Part shown: one piece after another, positions 26,543-35,210 of the stretch
Numbering within the stretch: the first letter of the stretch is position 1
Layout of the letters: the number at the start of each line of letters is the position of its first letter
Origin: Scytonema sp035967975
GTDB taxonomy: Bacteria > Cyanobacteriota > Cyanobacteriia > Cyanobacteriales > Nostocaceae
Direction: 5' to 3'
Assembly (NCBI GenBank): GCA_035967975.1
Contig: JAWQFQ010000011.1
Location: forward strand, 22,144-86,143
Length of the DNA stretch: 64,000 bases
The notes under the pieces: model-generated
What the model was told of the DNA's origin: nothing
Databases searched by the model: none
The model's input: only the letters and a program-made list of their open reading frames with translations
Position numbers and translations under genes: made by a program

Positions 26543-27142
26543 ATGCCTTACAACAAATTCGACCTTCAAACTCTTGTTACTGATTTTAACTTAGAATTAT
26601 CTGAAAATACTAGATTATTTCTCAATATACAGCCTGTTGAGCCTAGCGATTTATTGCTAACTCTTTTAGAGGAAAATTTACCCTTAGCAACAGCTATTAA
26701 TACTGAAAAAGCACGTAGTGAGCTAATTATTTTTCCGATCTTGTTGGAAGTCAAACGCAAGATGAATAATGAAATATCTGTCTTTTCAGGACAAGAATTT
26801 ACTGTTGATATAGCAAGGGGATTAAATGGAAATCCCGATTTTTTAATTAGCAAAAGTCGAGAGCAATTTTTTATTACTGCGCCTGTAATGACGCTGGTGG
26901 AGGCGAAAAACCAGGATATTAATAGTGGCTTAGGTCAATGTGGTTCTGAAATGGTTGCAGCGCAAATATATAATGCTAAAAATAATCAACCTATAAATGT
27001 TGTATATGGCTGTGTAACTACTGGTGTATTGTGGAGATTTTTGAGTTTAGAAAACCAAACTTTATTTATTGATAAATTAGAAATTCCTCTTGAGCCAGTG
27101 GAGCGATTAATTGGTATCTTTTTACAGATTTTAAGTGGATAA
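26543..27142 (+). CDS. PD-(D/E)XK nuclease-like cyanobacterial protein
   Basis: This 199-aa protein has NGNPDFLIS (about residue 95) followed by LVEAKNQDI (about 118), the spacing and form of the PD-(D/E)XK active site (Asp, then Glu-x-Lys). A downstream GQCGSEMVAAQIYN fits the Gln-containing fourth motif seen in many members. Cyanobacteria carry many such stand-alone proteins of unknown role, some related to restriction enzymes or transposon-associated nucleases. No methyltransferase is nearby, so a restriction role is not supported. It lies between a miniature element and an ABC permease gene and seems to be monocistronic. Confidence 0.7.
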   Translation: MPYNKFDLQTLVTDFNLELSENTRLFLNIQPVEPSDLLLTLLEENLPLATAINTEKARSELIIFPILLEVKRKMNNEISVFSGQEFTVDIARGLNGNPDFLISKSREQFFITAPVMTLVEAKNQDINSGLGQCGSEMVAAQIYNAKNNQPINVVYGCVTTGVLWRFLSLENQTLFIDKLEIPLEPVERLIGIFLQILSG

Positions 27143-27326
27143 GCTTGGCTCGTAAGCGGTTAGAATAGTGTTTGGATGAACAGTTACACTAAGTTTGGGC
27201 GTTGCATGCGCTAAAGCGCAACTACGAACAAATTATTTTATAAGTTATTAACCGAACATGATATCGGTTGAAGTCCTTATTTGTCTCCTACACCCCTACA
27301 CCCTTACACCCCTACACCCCCAATAT

Positions 27327-28217
27327 ATGAGTATTACAAAAAGTCCTCCACGGCGACTTATAGGTTTTCTTAAAAAACCAACTCTTTCCCAGCAACTGAT
27401 GGTGATTGGGTTGGTGATTACTTTGTTTTTCGTCTTTATTGCTGTTTTCGCGCCTGTATTCCAAGGGCTGGGATGGGTACAAGATCCTACTGCTGCGCTG
27501 ACTAATCCCATTCACGAACCACCCTCACTGGAACATTGGTTTGGTACGAGTCGTCGAGGACATGATGTTTTTGCACGGACTCTGTTTGGTGTACAAGCCG
27601 CATTGCAGGTGGTTTTATTGGCTACGGCTTTGAGTATGGTTATCGGTGTACCTTTGGGTATGGTGAGTGGCTATTTGGGTGGTAGCTTGGATAAAGCCTT
27701 GCTGTTTTTGATGGATAGCATCTACACTTTACCAGGATTGCTGCTTTCAGTGACTTTAGCGTTTGTTGTTGGTCCTGGAATACTTAACGCTGCGATCGCC
27801 ATCAGCATTGCTTACATTCCCCAATACTACCGTGTTGTCCGCAACCATACTGTTAGCGTTAAAACAGAGGTCTTCATTGAAGCCGCCCAAGCAATGGGTG
27901 CTAATACTTGGCAAGTTCTTTCCCGGTATCTATTTTACAACGTTATTCAAAGTGTACCCGTCCTTTTTACACTGAACGCTGCTGATGCAATTCTGATTTT
28001 AGGGGGTTTGGGCTTTTTAGGATTGGGACTTCCCCCCGAAGCACCAGAATGGGGACAGGATTTAAAAAGGGCGTTAGAAGCATTACCCACTGGTATTTGG
28101 TGGACTACCCTTTTCCCTGGATTAGCTATGACATCAATGGTTGTGGGGCTATCCCTACTGGGTGAAGGGTTAAATGAATTTATCAATCCCCGATTACGGA
28201 AACATATCCGGAAATAG
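27327..28217 (+). CDS. Peptide/nickel-type ABC transporter permease (DppC/OppC family)
   Basis: This 296-aa inner-membrane protein has an N-terminal transmembrane helix (MVIGLVITLFFVFIAVFAPV), a periplasmic stretch with HWFGTSRRGHDVFARTLFG (the hallmark of DppC/OppC proteins), and five further helices. The cytoplasmic coupling motif is EAAQAMGANTWQVLSRYL (about residues 188-205). It would form half of the channel of an importer for oligopeptides or related solutes. The DppB, ATPase and binding-protein genes are not in the window, so it is an orphan component here. I use ATG 27327; an earlier in-frame ATG at 27258 would encode the C-rich intergenic repeat and is rejected. Confidence 0.92.
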   Translation: MSITKSPPRRLIGFLKKPTLSQQLMVIGLVITLFFVFIAVFAPVFQGLGWVQDPTAALTNPIHEPPSLEHWFGTSRRGHDVFARTLFGVQAALQVVLLATALSMVIGVPLGMVSGYLGGSLDKALLFLMDSIYTLPGLLLSVTLAFVVGPGILNAAIAISIAYIPQYYRVVRNHTVSVKTEVFIEAAQAMGANTWQVLSRYLFYNVIQSVPVLFTLNAADAILILGGLGFLGLGLPPEAPEWGQDLKRALEALPTGIWWTTLFPGLAMTSMVVGLSLLGEGLNEFINPRLRKHIRK

Positions 28218-28281
28218 TCAATCGTTAATTGTTAATAACAATTAGCCATTACCTACGATGAAAATTTATTGACTAATCATT

Positions 28282-28330
28282 GACTCTAAAAACGAGAAAC
28301 CCGATTTCTCAAAGAAACCGGGTTTCTGAG
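28282..28330. terminator. Hairpin repeat after the permease gene
   Basis: This is a close copy of the 18033-18083 hairpin (GAGAAACCCGATTTCTC followed by AGAAACCGGGTTTCT). It is placed 64 bp after the permease stop and likely stops transcription before the next gene. Confidence 0.6.
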
Positions 28331-28394
28331 ATCCTCTAACACCCAACGTGGTTTGCTAACCTAGATTTGTTGTATTTATAACAGAGAGATTTGT

Positions 28395-28580
28395 GTGAAA
28401 GATAATCTATCCTTATTCGCTGCTGCGACTGGCGGCTTGATGCTTTCCGTTGCCCTTGCTGGTATCTTACAAGGTAGTCCAGTAGTTGCTTCCCAAGGTC
28501 AACATAGTTTTCATTCCATGACTCCCACAACTTTACGTCCTGCGAAAGATAAGGAAGATGCTTGGGAACAGATAAAGTAA
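28395..28580 (+). CDS. Small protein with N-terminal hydrophobic segment
   Basis: This is a 61-aa frame from GTG 28395. Residues 5-32 form a hydrophobic, signal-peptide-like segment (LFAAATGGLMLSVALAGILQG), followed by a short polar tail with KDKEDAWEQIK. It ends 11 bp before the likely GTG start of the ROK kinase, in the same direction, so it may be the first gene of a small operon. I do not recognise the family. Coding status is supported by composition, but the short length and GTG start keep it uncertain. Confidence 0.45.
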   Translation: MKDNLSLFAAATGGLMLSVALAGILQGSPVVASQGQHSFHSMTPTTLRPAKDKEDAWEQIK

Positions 28581-28591
28581 CGGATATAACG

Positions 28592-29485
28592 GTGAAAAAT
28601 TCTCAAGTTCTTGGCATAGACGTTGGAGGAACAGCAATTAAGCTGGGGCGTTTCTCTAATGATGGTACTTGTTTACAATCGTTAACTGTAGCGACGCCCC
28701 AACCAGCAATACCAGAGGCGGTAGTAGAAACAATCGCGGATGCGATCGCCTGTATTGACCCGAATAAAGAAGCCATTGCGATTGGGGTTGGGACACCGGG
28801 ACCTGCGGATGCAAAAGGACGTATCGCCCGAATTGCGATTAACTTACCGGGGTGGTGTAATGTCCCCATCGCTGATTGGTTGGAAGCAAAAACTGACAAA
28901 CCGACGGTTGTGGCTAATGATGGTAATTGCGCGGGGTTAGGAGAAGCGTGGTTGGGTGCGGGTCGTCGCTTCCAAAATTTGCTTGTGTTAACTTTGGGAA
29001 CTGGTGTTGGTGGGGCGATTATCTTGGACGGGAAACTTTTTATTGGACATCAAGGCGCAGCAGGCGAATTGGGATTAATCGCCCTTTATCCAGATGGTCC
29101 GATGTGTAATAGTGGTAATTCCGGTTCTTTGGAACAGTATGTTTCAGCAACTGCTATTCGTCGCCGCACCGGAAAGGAACCTAGGGAATTATGTGCTTTG
29201 GCAAAGGCGGGTGATACTGAAGCCTTGACATTTTGGAAAGAGTATGGCAAAGAATTGGGGATTGGATTAACTAGTTTAATTTACGTATTGACACCAGAAG
29301 CGATCGTGATTGGAGGTGGAGTCAGCGCAAGTGCAGAATTTTTCCTCCCATCTGTTAAAGCAGAAATTGAACGGCGCGTAGAAATAAATTCACGTCTTGG
29401 TTTACAAATCTTACCTGCAGAATTAGGTAACACTGCTGGTATGGTGGGCGCTGCGAAGTTAGCGCTTTTGAGTTATGAATTATGA
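28592..29485 (+). CDS. ROK family sugar kinase (glucokinase-like)
   Basis: This 297-aa protein has the phosphate-binding motif GIDVGGTAIKLG at the N-terminus, GVGTPGPAD, the catalytic-Asp motif VANDGNCAGLGEAWLGAG, LTLGTGVGGAIILDGKLF and a substrate motif HQGAAGELG. The usual ROK zinc-binding CxCGxxGCxE is replaced by MCNSGNSGSLEQ, so only one Cys remains and zinc is probably not bound. ROK kinases phosphorylate glucose or related hexoses with ATP or polyphosphate. I prefer GTG 28592 as the start because it follows the stop of the small upstream gene; TTG 28562 would overlap it. Substrate specificity cannot be decided. Confidence 0.88.
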   Translation: MKNSQVLGIDVGGTAIKLGRFSNDGTCLQSLTVATPQPAIPEAVVETIADAIACIDPNKEAIAIGVGTPGPADAKGRIARIAINLPGWCNVPIADWLEAKTDKPTVVANDGNCAGLGEAWLGAGRRFQNLLVLTLGTGVGGAIILDGKLFIGHQGAAGELGLIALYPDGPMCNSGNSGSLEQYVSATAIRRRTGKEPRELCALAKAGDTEALTFWKEYGKELGIGLTSLIYVLTPEAIVIGGGVSASAEFFLPSVKAEIERRVEINSRLGLQILPAELGNTAGMVGAAKLALLSYEL

Positions 29486-29509
29486 ATTATGAATTATGAA
29501 TTATGAATT
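29473..29509. repeat. Short tandem repeat TTATGAA x5
   Basis: Five copies of a 7-mer overlap the end of the ROK kinase gene and run up to the convergent gene. This is typical of the short tandem repeats of heterocystous cyanobacteria. Confidence 0.75.
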
Positions 29510-29921
29510 CATATCCTGTTGTTTTTTGAATATATTCAACCACTTTGTGATATGATTCTGGGTTACTTTTAGGATGAATAATGATAGGAATAGTGCTATC
29601 GGGTAACCAAAAAGTTATTCTACCATTTGGTTCGCAACGGAACGAACTGATATGGTCAAGATTAACAACGTATTCATTCCTGTCATCAATGATTTTTACC
29701 CAATAAGCTTTTTCAAATTCCTGTCCCGTGACATACTTTATATAATCTAGAATTTTTTGATAGTCTTCTAAGTTGTTTTGGGGGTTAATCACAATTGCAA
29801 TGGCTGAATCGGGTAACCAAAAGGTAATTCTACCGTTACGTTCGTGACAAAATGCAGTCACACGCTCAAAATTCACGATATATTCATTTCTTTCATAGTA
29901 AATTTTCACCCAATATGCCAC
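29487..29921 (-). CDS. Tandem two-domain hypothetical protein
   Basis: This 144-aa protein is made of two copies of a roughly 70-residue unit, AYWVKI...RNEYxVN...NGRITFWLPDSxIxI...YIxxxTGxEF, starting at residues 2 and 72. The pattern of alternating strands and one C-terminal helix suggests a small alpha/beta domain. I do not recognise the family. It converges with the ROK kinase and lies 127 bp upstream-strand of pyrG, separated by tandem repeats. Strong internal conservation supports it being a real gene. Confidence 0.7.
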   Translation of the reverse strand: MAYWVKIYYERNEYIVNFERVTAFCHERNGRITFWLPDSAIAIVINPQNNLEDYQKILDYIKYVTGQEFEKAYWVKIIDDRNEYVVNLDHISSFRCEPNGRITFWLPDSTIPIIIHPKSNPESYHKVVEYIQKTTGYEFIIHNS

Positions 29922-29949
29922 AGGTCTTCCTCTGTCAATTTTAAATTGT

Positions 29950-30046
29950 TAGGAGATAGTGGTTAGTTGTTAGTTGTTAGTTGTTAGTTGTTAAAAATAC
30001 TACTATCCACTAACCACTAACCACTATCCACTATCCACTATCTACT
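29950..30046. repeat. TTAGTTG and ACTAACC/ACTATCC tandem repeats
   Basis: GTTAGTTGTTAGTTGTTAG is followed by CCACTAACCACTAACCACTATCC-type units of the complementary kind, so the segment can fold into a hairpin just after the pyrG stop. It may terminate pyrG transcription. Confidence 0.6.
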
Positions 30047-30048
30047 TT

Positions 30049-31686
30049 CTAAGACACTTCCACAGGTATTTGTGTATCCTTAGAGGAGGTAGAACGTGTC
30101 ACAGCGGCTTGGACGAAACCTTTTAATAAAGGATGGGGCGCACTAGGACGCGATTGAAATTCAGGATGAAATTGACAAGCTATAAAGAAGGGGTGTTTGG
30201 GATATTCAATGATTTCCACTAAACGTCCATCCGGAGAAGCTCCACTGATGAGATAGCCAGATTCTAAAAACAGATTGCGATAGGCGTTGTTAAACTCATA
30301 ACGGTGTCGGTGGCGTTCGTAAATCACCTCTTCTTGATAAAGTTTGAAAGCAAGAGAATTGGGAAGCAGGCGACAAGGGTACAGACCAAGGCGCATTGTA
30401 CCACCCAAATCAATGATATCCTGTTGTTCTGGTAAGAGATTAATAACTGGATTATCAGTATGGGGATCAAATTCGGCGCTGTTAGCACCGTCGAGTCCCG
30501 CAACATTCCTCGCCCATTCAATGACAGAACATTGCATTCCCAAGCACAAACCTAGGAAGGGGATTTGACTTTGGCGAGCAAATCTAATTGCGGCTATCTT
30601 TCCATCGACACCCCTAATACCAAAGCCGCCAGGGACTACAATACCGTCTACCCCTTCAAGATAGTTTTCGGGTTCTTCTACTTCTAATTTTTCTGAGTTT
30701 ACCCAACGTAGGTGCAGTTCGCTGTTCATGGCGATCGCAGCGTGACGCAGAGCTTCTACAACTGAAATATATGCATCACTTAACTGCACGTACTTACCCA
30801 CAATCGCAATTTGTAGTTGATTGGTGGGGCTATACATCCTTTCTACCAAAGTTTGCCACTGTTTCAAATCGGGTAGCCGTTGCTCCATGTTGAGCAATTC
30901 TAGGGTTTGCTGTGCCAGTCCTTCGCGTTCTAAAATCAGGGGGACTTCATAGATACTCTTGGCATCTGGAGAAGTAATGACGCATTCTACTGGTACATCA
31001 CAAAATTCCGAGAGTTTGTGTTTTAGTGGTGTTGGTAGTGGGCGATCGCTCCGACAAATTAAAATATCGGGTTGAATCCCGATTGATCTGAGTTCTTTAA
31101 CCGAGTGCTGTGTCGGTTTGGTCTTCATTTCTCCGGCTGAAGCAATCCACGGTATGAGTGTTACGTGCATATACAATACATTTTGTCGTCCCACTTCCTT
31201 ACGAAATTGTCGAATGGCTTCTAAAAATGGTAGTGATTCGATGTCGCCTACAGTCCCACCAATTTCTGTAATAACCACATCTGGATTAGTATCTTTAGCA
31301 ACTCTAATAATCCGTTCTTTGATTTCGTTCGTAATGTGAGGAATAACCTGGACAGTCCCGCCATTATAGTCACCGCGCCGTTCTTTATTGATAACGGCTT
31401 GGTAAATTGAACCAGTGGTAACGCTGTTTAACCGCGACATGGATGTGTCGGTAAACCGTTCGTAATGTCCCAAGTCCAAATCTGTCTCAGCACCGTCTTG
31501 AGTCACAAAGACCTCACCGTGCTGAAAAGGGCTCATTGTACCGGGATCGACATTAATATAAGGGTCGAGTTTCAGAATCGACACCGAGTAGTCTCGCGAT
31601 TTGAGCAATCGTCCCAAACTAGCTGCTACAATTCCTTTACCAATACTGGAAACAACTCCACCAGTAACAAATACAAATTTAGTCAT
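30049..31686 (-). CDS. pyrG: CTP synthase
   Basis: This 545-aa enzyme makes CTP from UTP, ATP and glutamine. The N-terminal synthetase domain (1-270) opens with KFVFVTGGVVSSIGKGI and has KLDPYINVDPGTMSPFQHGE. The C-terminal glutamine amidotransferase domain has the nucleophile motif FLGLCLGMQCSVIE (Cys in GLCLGM) and the catalytic HPE in CQFHPEFQSRP. GFGIRG for the oxyanion region is also present. Length is normal for the family. It is an essential pyrimidine-pathway gene, apparently monocistronic, divergent from the amidase gene. Confidence 0.97.
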   Translation of the reverse strand: MTKFVFVTGGVVSSIGKGIVAASLGRLLKSRDYSVSILKLDPYINVDPGTMSPFQHGEVFVTQDGAETDLDLGHYERFTDTSMSRLNSVTTGSIYQAVINKERRGDYNGGTVQVIPHITNEIKERIIRVAKDTNPDVVITEIGGTVGDIESLPFLEAIRQFRKEVGRQNVLYMHVTLIPWIASAGEMKTKPTQHSVKELRSIGIQPDILICRSDRPLPTPLKHKLSEFCDVPVECVITSPDAKSIYEVPLILEREGLAQQTLELLNMEQRLPDLKQWQTLVERMYSPTNQLQIAIVGKYVQLSDAYISVVEALRHAAIAMNSELHLRWVNSEKLEVEEPENYLEGVDGIVVPGGFGIRGVDGKIAAIRFARQSQIPFLGLCLGMQCSVIEWARNVAGLDGANSAEFDPHTDNPVINLLPEQQDIIDLGGTMRLGLYPCRLLPNSLAFKLYQEEVIYERHRHRYEFNNAYRNLFLESGYLISGASPDGRLVEIIEYPKHPFFIACQFHPEFQSRPSAPHPLLKGFVQAAVTRSTSSKDTQIPVEVS

Positions 31687-31844
31687 AGTCTTCTAAATGT
31701 CTTGCAACTCTCAAAAATACACCCCGTCATCTGAAGTGTGAAGTATAAAGAATAAATAAAGTATAAATTTTTTCATTTGTACTTAATTTTTTCATCCTTT
31801 ATCCTTCATTTACGACTTTTTGTAAACTACTATTCTATTTTGAC

Positions 31845-33626
31845 GTGAAACCAATTTTAGGATTAATACTATTAAGCTCTGTCGTTACCTCCTCTATAGC
31901 GCTGACTCCAGAACAATCCCTCAAAGTTGTTTATCCACCAGCCATTCATCAAACAACGGCTCAAAAAATATTTTTTATCGGTACAGCACCATCAAATGGA
32001 CAGGTTTTTATCAATGGTAAGCCAATCAACCGCAGTAAGTCTGGTCATTTTGCCCCAAGTTTACCTTTACAGTTAGGAGAGAACCTTTTTACGATTCGCT
32101 ACCAGAATCAAGAAGTCCAAATTAAGGTCACGCGAAATTCTAATCAACCGAACTTACCACAAGGACTCGCTTTTGCCAACGATTCTTTGTTTCCAAAAGC
32201 AGACATTGCTAGACTTCCGGGAGAACTGATTTGTTTTAGTGCGATCGCGACTCCCAATGCGAGTGTTTCTGTAAAACTTGGTAATCAAATTATTCCTCTG
32301 TCTCCCGAACAACAAATGGCGGAACTACCAGCCAACTCTGCTGCTTTGACTGGACAAAACCAACCATCCGCTCAATCTAGCACGGGTAAGTATGCAGGTT
32401 GTACGACGATTTCCACAGCTGGTGATTTGGGACAACCCCAATATCAACTCACACTGAATGGTAAAACAATCACTCAACCTGGTACGGGTAAAGTTCAAAT
32501 CCTTTCCCCCACAGCGTTGGAAGTTGTGGAAGTCACAGCAGATTCAGGAGTGGCTCGCACTGGTCCGAGTACAGATCATTCCAGACTCACGCCTTTACCT
32601 TACCGAACACGCGCAGCTGTGACAGGAAAGGAAGGAGAATGGTTGCGATTGGACTATGGCGCTTGGATTAATAGCAAGGAAACCCGTGTTCTACTAGGAG
32701 CAATCCCCCCACGCACAATTATCCGTAGTGTTGGGTATCGTCAACGTCCCAATGTGACAGAAATGGTTTTTCCCCTGCAAGTTCCTGTTCCCGTCAGCGT
32801 GCAGCAAGGCGATCGCACTTTTACTCTAACCCTTCATAATACCACTGCTCAAACTGACATTATTCGTTTGGATGATGACCCTTTGATTTCACGCTTGGAT
32901 TGGCAACAACTTCCTCCTACTCCGAGCGGAGAAGTTGGGGGAGTACAATACACTTTTAACCTAAAGCCGAACCAACAGTGGGGATACAAGCTCAGATACG
33001 ACGGCACAAGCTTAATCTTAGCTTTACGTCATCCCCCAGCATTAGCAAGAATCAAAAAACAAAAGCCATTATCTGGTGTCAAAATTTTACTTGACCCAGG
33101 ACACGGGGGCAAAGAGTCTGGTGCATTGGGACCCACAGGTTACCCAGAAAAAGATGTCAATCTTGCTGTATCTAAGTTGGTGCGTGACGAACTGGTTAAA
33201 CGAGGGGCGACGGTAGTGATGACACGGGAGGACGATCGCGACGTGTCTTTAGTTGACCGCGTAGCAATGATTAATAAAGAGGAACCAGCGATCGCCATGT
33301 CCATACATTACAATTCTCTTCCTGATGAAGGTAATGCAGAAAATACTAAAGGTATCGGCGCTTTTTGGTATAATACCCAAGCTCACAGTCTAGCCGTTTT
33401 TCTACACAACTACATAGTTAGTAAACGAGGACGACCTTCTTATGGTGTGTTTTGGAATAACTTAGCACTTACACGTCCAGCAGCTGCACCATCAGTGCTA
33501 ATGGAGTTGGGTTTTATGAGTAACCCCAATGAATTTGAGTGGGTCACCGATTCTAAAGAGCAAAAGAAACTAGCGACAACAATCGCCGATGGACTTGTTG
33601 AGTGGTTCCGCAAAGTCCACTCTTAG
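31845..33626 (+). CDS. N-acetylmuramoyl-L-alanine amidase (Amidase_3) with SH3-like and AMIN-like regions
   Basis: This 593-aa exported cell-wall hydrolase cleaves the amide between MurNAc and the stem peptide. It has an N-terminal signal-like segment (ILGLILLSSVVTSSIAL), Ig-like/unknown domains to about residue 215, an SH3b-like region (VTADSGVARTGPSTDHSRL, about 220-285) and an AMIN-like strand region (SVGYRQRPNVTEMVF, about 290-380). The catalytic Amidase_3 domain spans about 405-590. Zinc ligands and catalytic residues lie in LLDPGHGGKESGA, YPEKDVNLAV, SIHYN and VLMELGFMSN. The start is GTG 31845. In filamentous cyanobacteria, amidases of this class also drill septal nanopores; whether this one does is unknown. 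Confidence 0.93.
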   Translation: MKPILGLILLSSVVTSSIALTPEQSLKVVYPPAIHQTTAQKIFFIGTAPSNGQVFINGKPINRSKSGHFAPSLPLQLGENLFTIRYQNQEVQIKVTRNSNQPNLPQGLAFANDSLFPKADIARLPGELICFSAIATPNASVSVKLGNQIIPLSPEQQMAELPANSAALTGQNQPSAQSSTGKYAGCTTISTAGDLGQPQYQLTLNGKTITQPGTGKVQILSPTALEVVEVTADSGVARTGPSTDHSRLTPLPYRTRAAVTGKEGEWLRLDYGAWINSKETRVLLGAIPPRTIIRSVGYRQRPNVTEMVFPLQVPVPVSVQQGDRTFTLTLHNTTAQTDIIRLDDDPLISRLDWQQLPPTPSGEVGGVQYTFNLKPNQQWGYKLRYDGTSLILALRHPPALARIKKQKPLSGVKILLDPGHGGKESGALGPTGYPEKDVNLAVSKLVRDELVKRGATVVMTREDDRDVSLVDRVAMINKEEPAIAMSIHYNSLPDEGNAENTKGIGAFWYNTQAHSLAVFLHNYIVSKRGRPSYGVFWNNLALTRPAAAPSVLMELGFMSNPNEFEWVTDSKEQKKLATTIADGLVEWFRKVHS

Positions 33627-33629
33627 GAA

Positions 33630-33825
33630 GTAAGCAATCAGCAATCAGCTATCAGCTATCAGCTTTGAAGCACATTTTGCTCTATTGTTTAGACGACAAG
33701 AGCTCAACGAAAACATTTTTAAAGCTATACTTTGCACGGGAACAAACAACAGATGAGCGATTCAGCTAGAATCTATGAGCTATAGGTTTTTGGCTCTTAG
33801 CTGAAAGCTGATAGCTGACCGCTTA
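33630..33825. repeat. AGCTGATAGCTGA-type dispersed repeat with imperfect inverted ends
   Basis: It begins GTAAGCAATCAGC and ends GCTGACCGCTTA, an imperfect inverted pair, with CAGCTATC/GATAGCTG units inside. The inner segment CTTTGCACGGGAA...GATTCAGC (33730-33766) recurs at 47424-47460. It is related in sequence to the 143-bp element at 58439-58581. Confidence 0.6.
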
Positions 33826-33826
33826 A

Positions 33827-33989
33827 GAGGATGTTTGAAAAGTGATTGGCTGTAATTTCAAGCACTGGTTGATCCCCCCTAGCCCCCCTTGGAAAGGGGG
33901 GAAAATCTCTAACGGTCCCCCTTTTTAAGGGGGATTTAGGGGGATGAGAAGAGTTTTGCTACTAACAAGAAGACTTTTAAAACATCCTC
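33827..33989. mobile_element. Miniature inverted-repeat element, copy 2
   Basis: This 163-bp copy has ends GAGGATGTTTGAAAAG and CTTTTAAAACATCCTC and is flanked by duplicated TAA (33824-33826, 33990-33992). The C-run/G-run core is intact. It is inserted directly at the end of the AGCTGATAGCTGA repeat. Confidence 0.85.
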
Positions 33990-35210
33990 TAAAGCTAGAA
34001 AAGCTGATTGCTGATTATTTTCTAGGCGTTTCTGGCACCATTATAAACACCTTTATACCTCGTAAAAGCTGATAGCTGATTGCTGAGGTGCTGAATACTT
34101 ACCTCTTCTCATCAATCATACGCGGATTGCTATATCAAAGCTGATAGCTAATAGCTGAACGTTTACCTTTTGACTACCTTAAAGAAAAATTTCATCAATC
34201 AAATAAGATAGCTGTATGAGGTCTTAGAAAGGCATACGTGTTTTAGCTAATCAAACGTACTTTTCTTACTTTTGCTACTTAGGAAGTAGCTCTCCAAACT
34301 TTACCGTTTCTTTAAAAAACTCTTTCATCTCTACTTGAAAATGCGTAGAATAAAAGCTATATTGTTATCTGTTAATCTGCAAAAAAAGGAATTCAGTATC
34401 GTTTAAACTTAAACTCCTGCTAACAGAAAACACTATGGATTGAAGAAGCTCTAGTCCTAGATGCAATCTTTAGCACCTGTATTTTGTAATGATAATTACG
34501 ATACTGGCAAGAGGTCAAAATTTCAACCGAGAGTAAACAACTTATGCTGTATTTACAGTGCATTTACCAGGAGGGATACAAATGGTAGGTAAGTATCAAA
34601 GGAAGCAAAGCTGGGCTTCTAGAGGAAAAAAGTATAAAAGGATACAGATGTGCGAATGCAAGCGGCACCCAGATATTTTTGAATGCATAGAGATATGAAA
34701 CATCTCCGTAAAAATGAGAGGGCGTTAGCAGAGCTTTCCCACACAGTAAGGCTTTTCAACCCTACAAAGGCTTGCATATCATGCATGAGTAAGGTGACTA
34801 AAGTTACATATGTCGTGTTGACTCCTTGACCCAAAGAAGGTTTCCACACTCGCGAAGACTTCTAGATGAAGGGCTGATTCTTGTCATTAGGAAGACAGCT
34901 AAACTAAGTATATATTGGTTATTAATTTACCGAAATGGAAAAATGCGTAAAGTTGCAAATTTGTCAAGATATCGATTTCTAACAAATGCATGATTGCAGT
35001 GGGTTCGAGTGTGAGAGTGCTAGCTTTACAAGAGTTATTTGGTAGGTAAGTATAACCACAATGATTGGAAGTTAAAAACTTTGGCTAGAGAATTTCAGAG
35101 ATATGTGCGAAGCCTTTTTTTGAAAGATAGCCCATGTTATAAAACTAGATATTCCTATCAGATGTAAAGCTTGGCTCTAATTTCGTATTCACTTGCACTG
35201 GGAGAGTTGT
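33990..35210. other. Long intergenic region upstream of the exopolysaccharide cluster
   Basis: No credible gene was found in about 1.2 kb. It holds more GCTGATAGCTGATTGCTGA units (about 34065-34085 and 34138-34160) and two exact copies of TGGTAGGTAAGTAT (34583-34596 and 35040-35053). The wzc-type start is preceded by GGGAG. The region is large enough to hold regulatory elements or a small RNA, but I cannot point to a specific one. A 76-aa frame on the - strand at 34619-34849 has no family resemblance. Confidence 0.5.

Noticed and set aside
34619..34849. 76-aa - strand frame in the region before the exopolysaccharide cluster
   Set aside because: No recognisable motif, and surrounded by non-coding repeats.
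34990..35020. GGGTTCGAGTG resembling a tRNA T-loop
   Set aside because: No matching acceptor stem, anticodon arm or downstream structure could be built around it.
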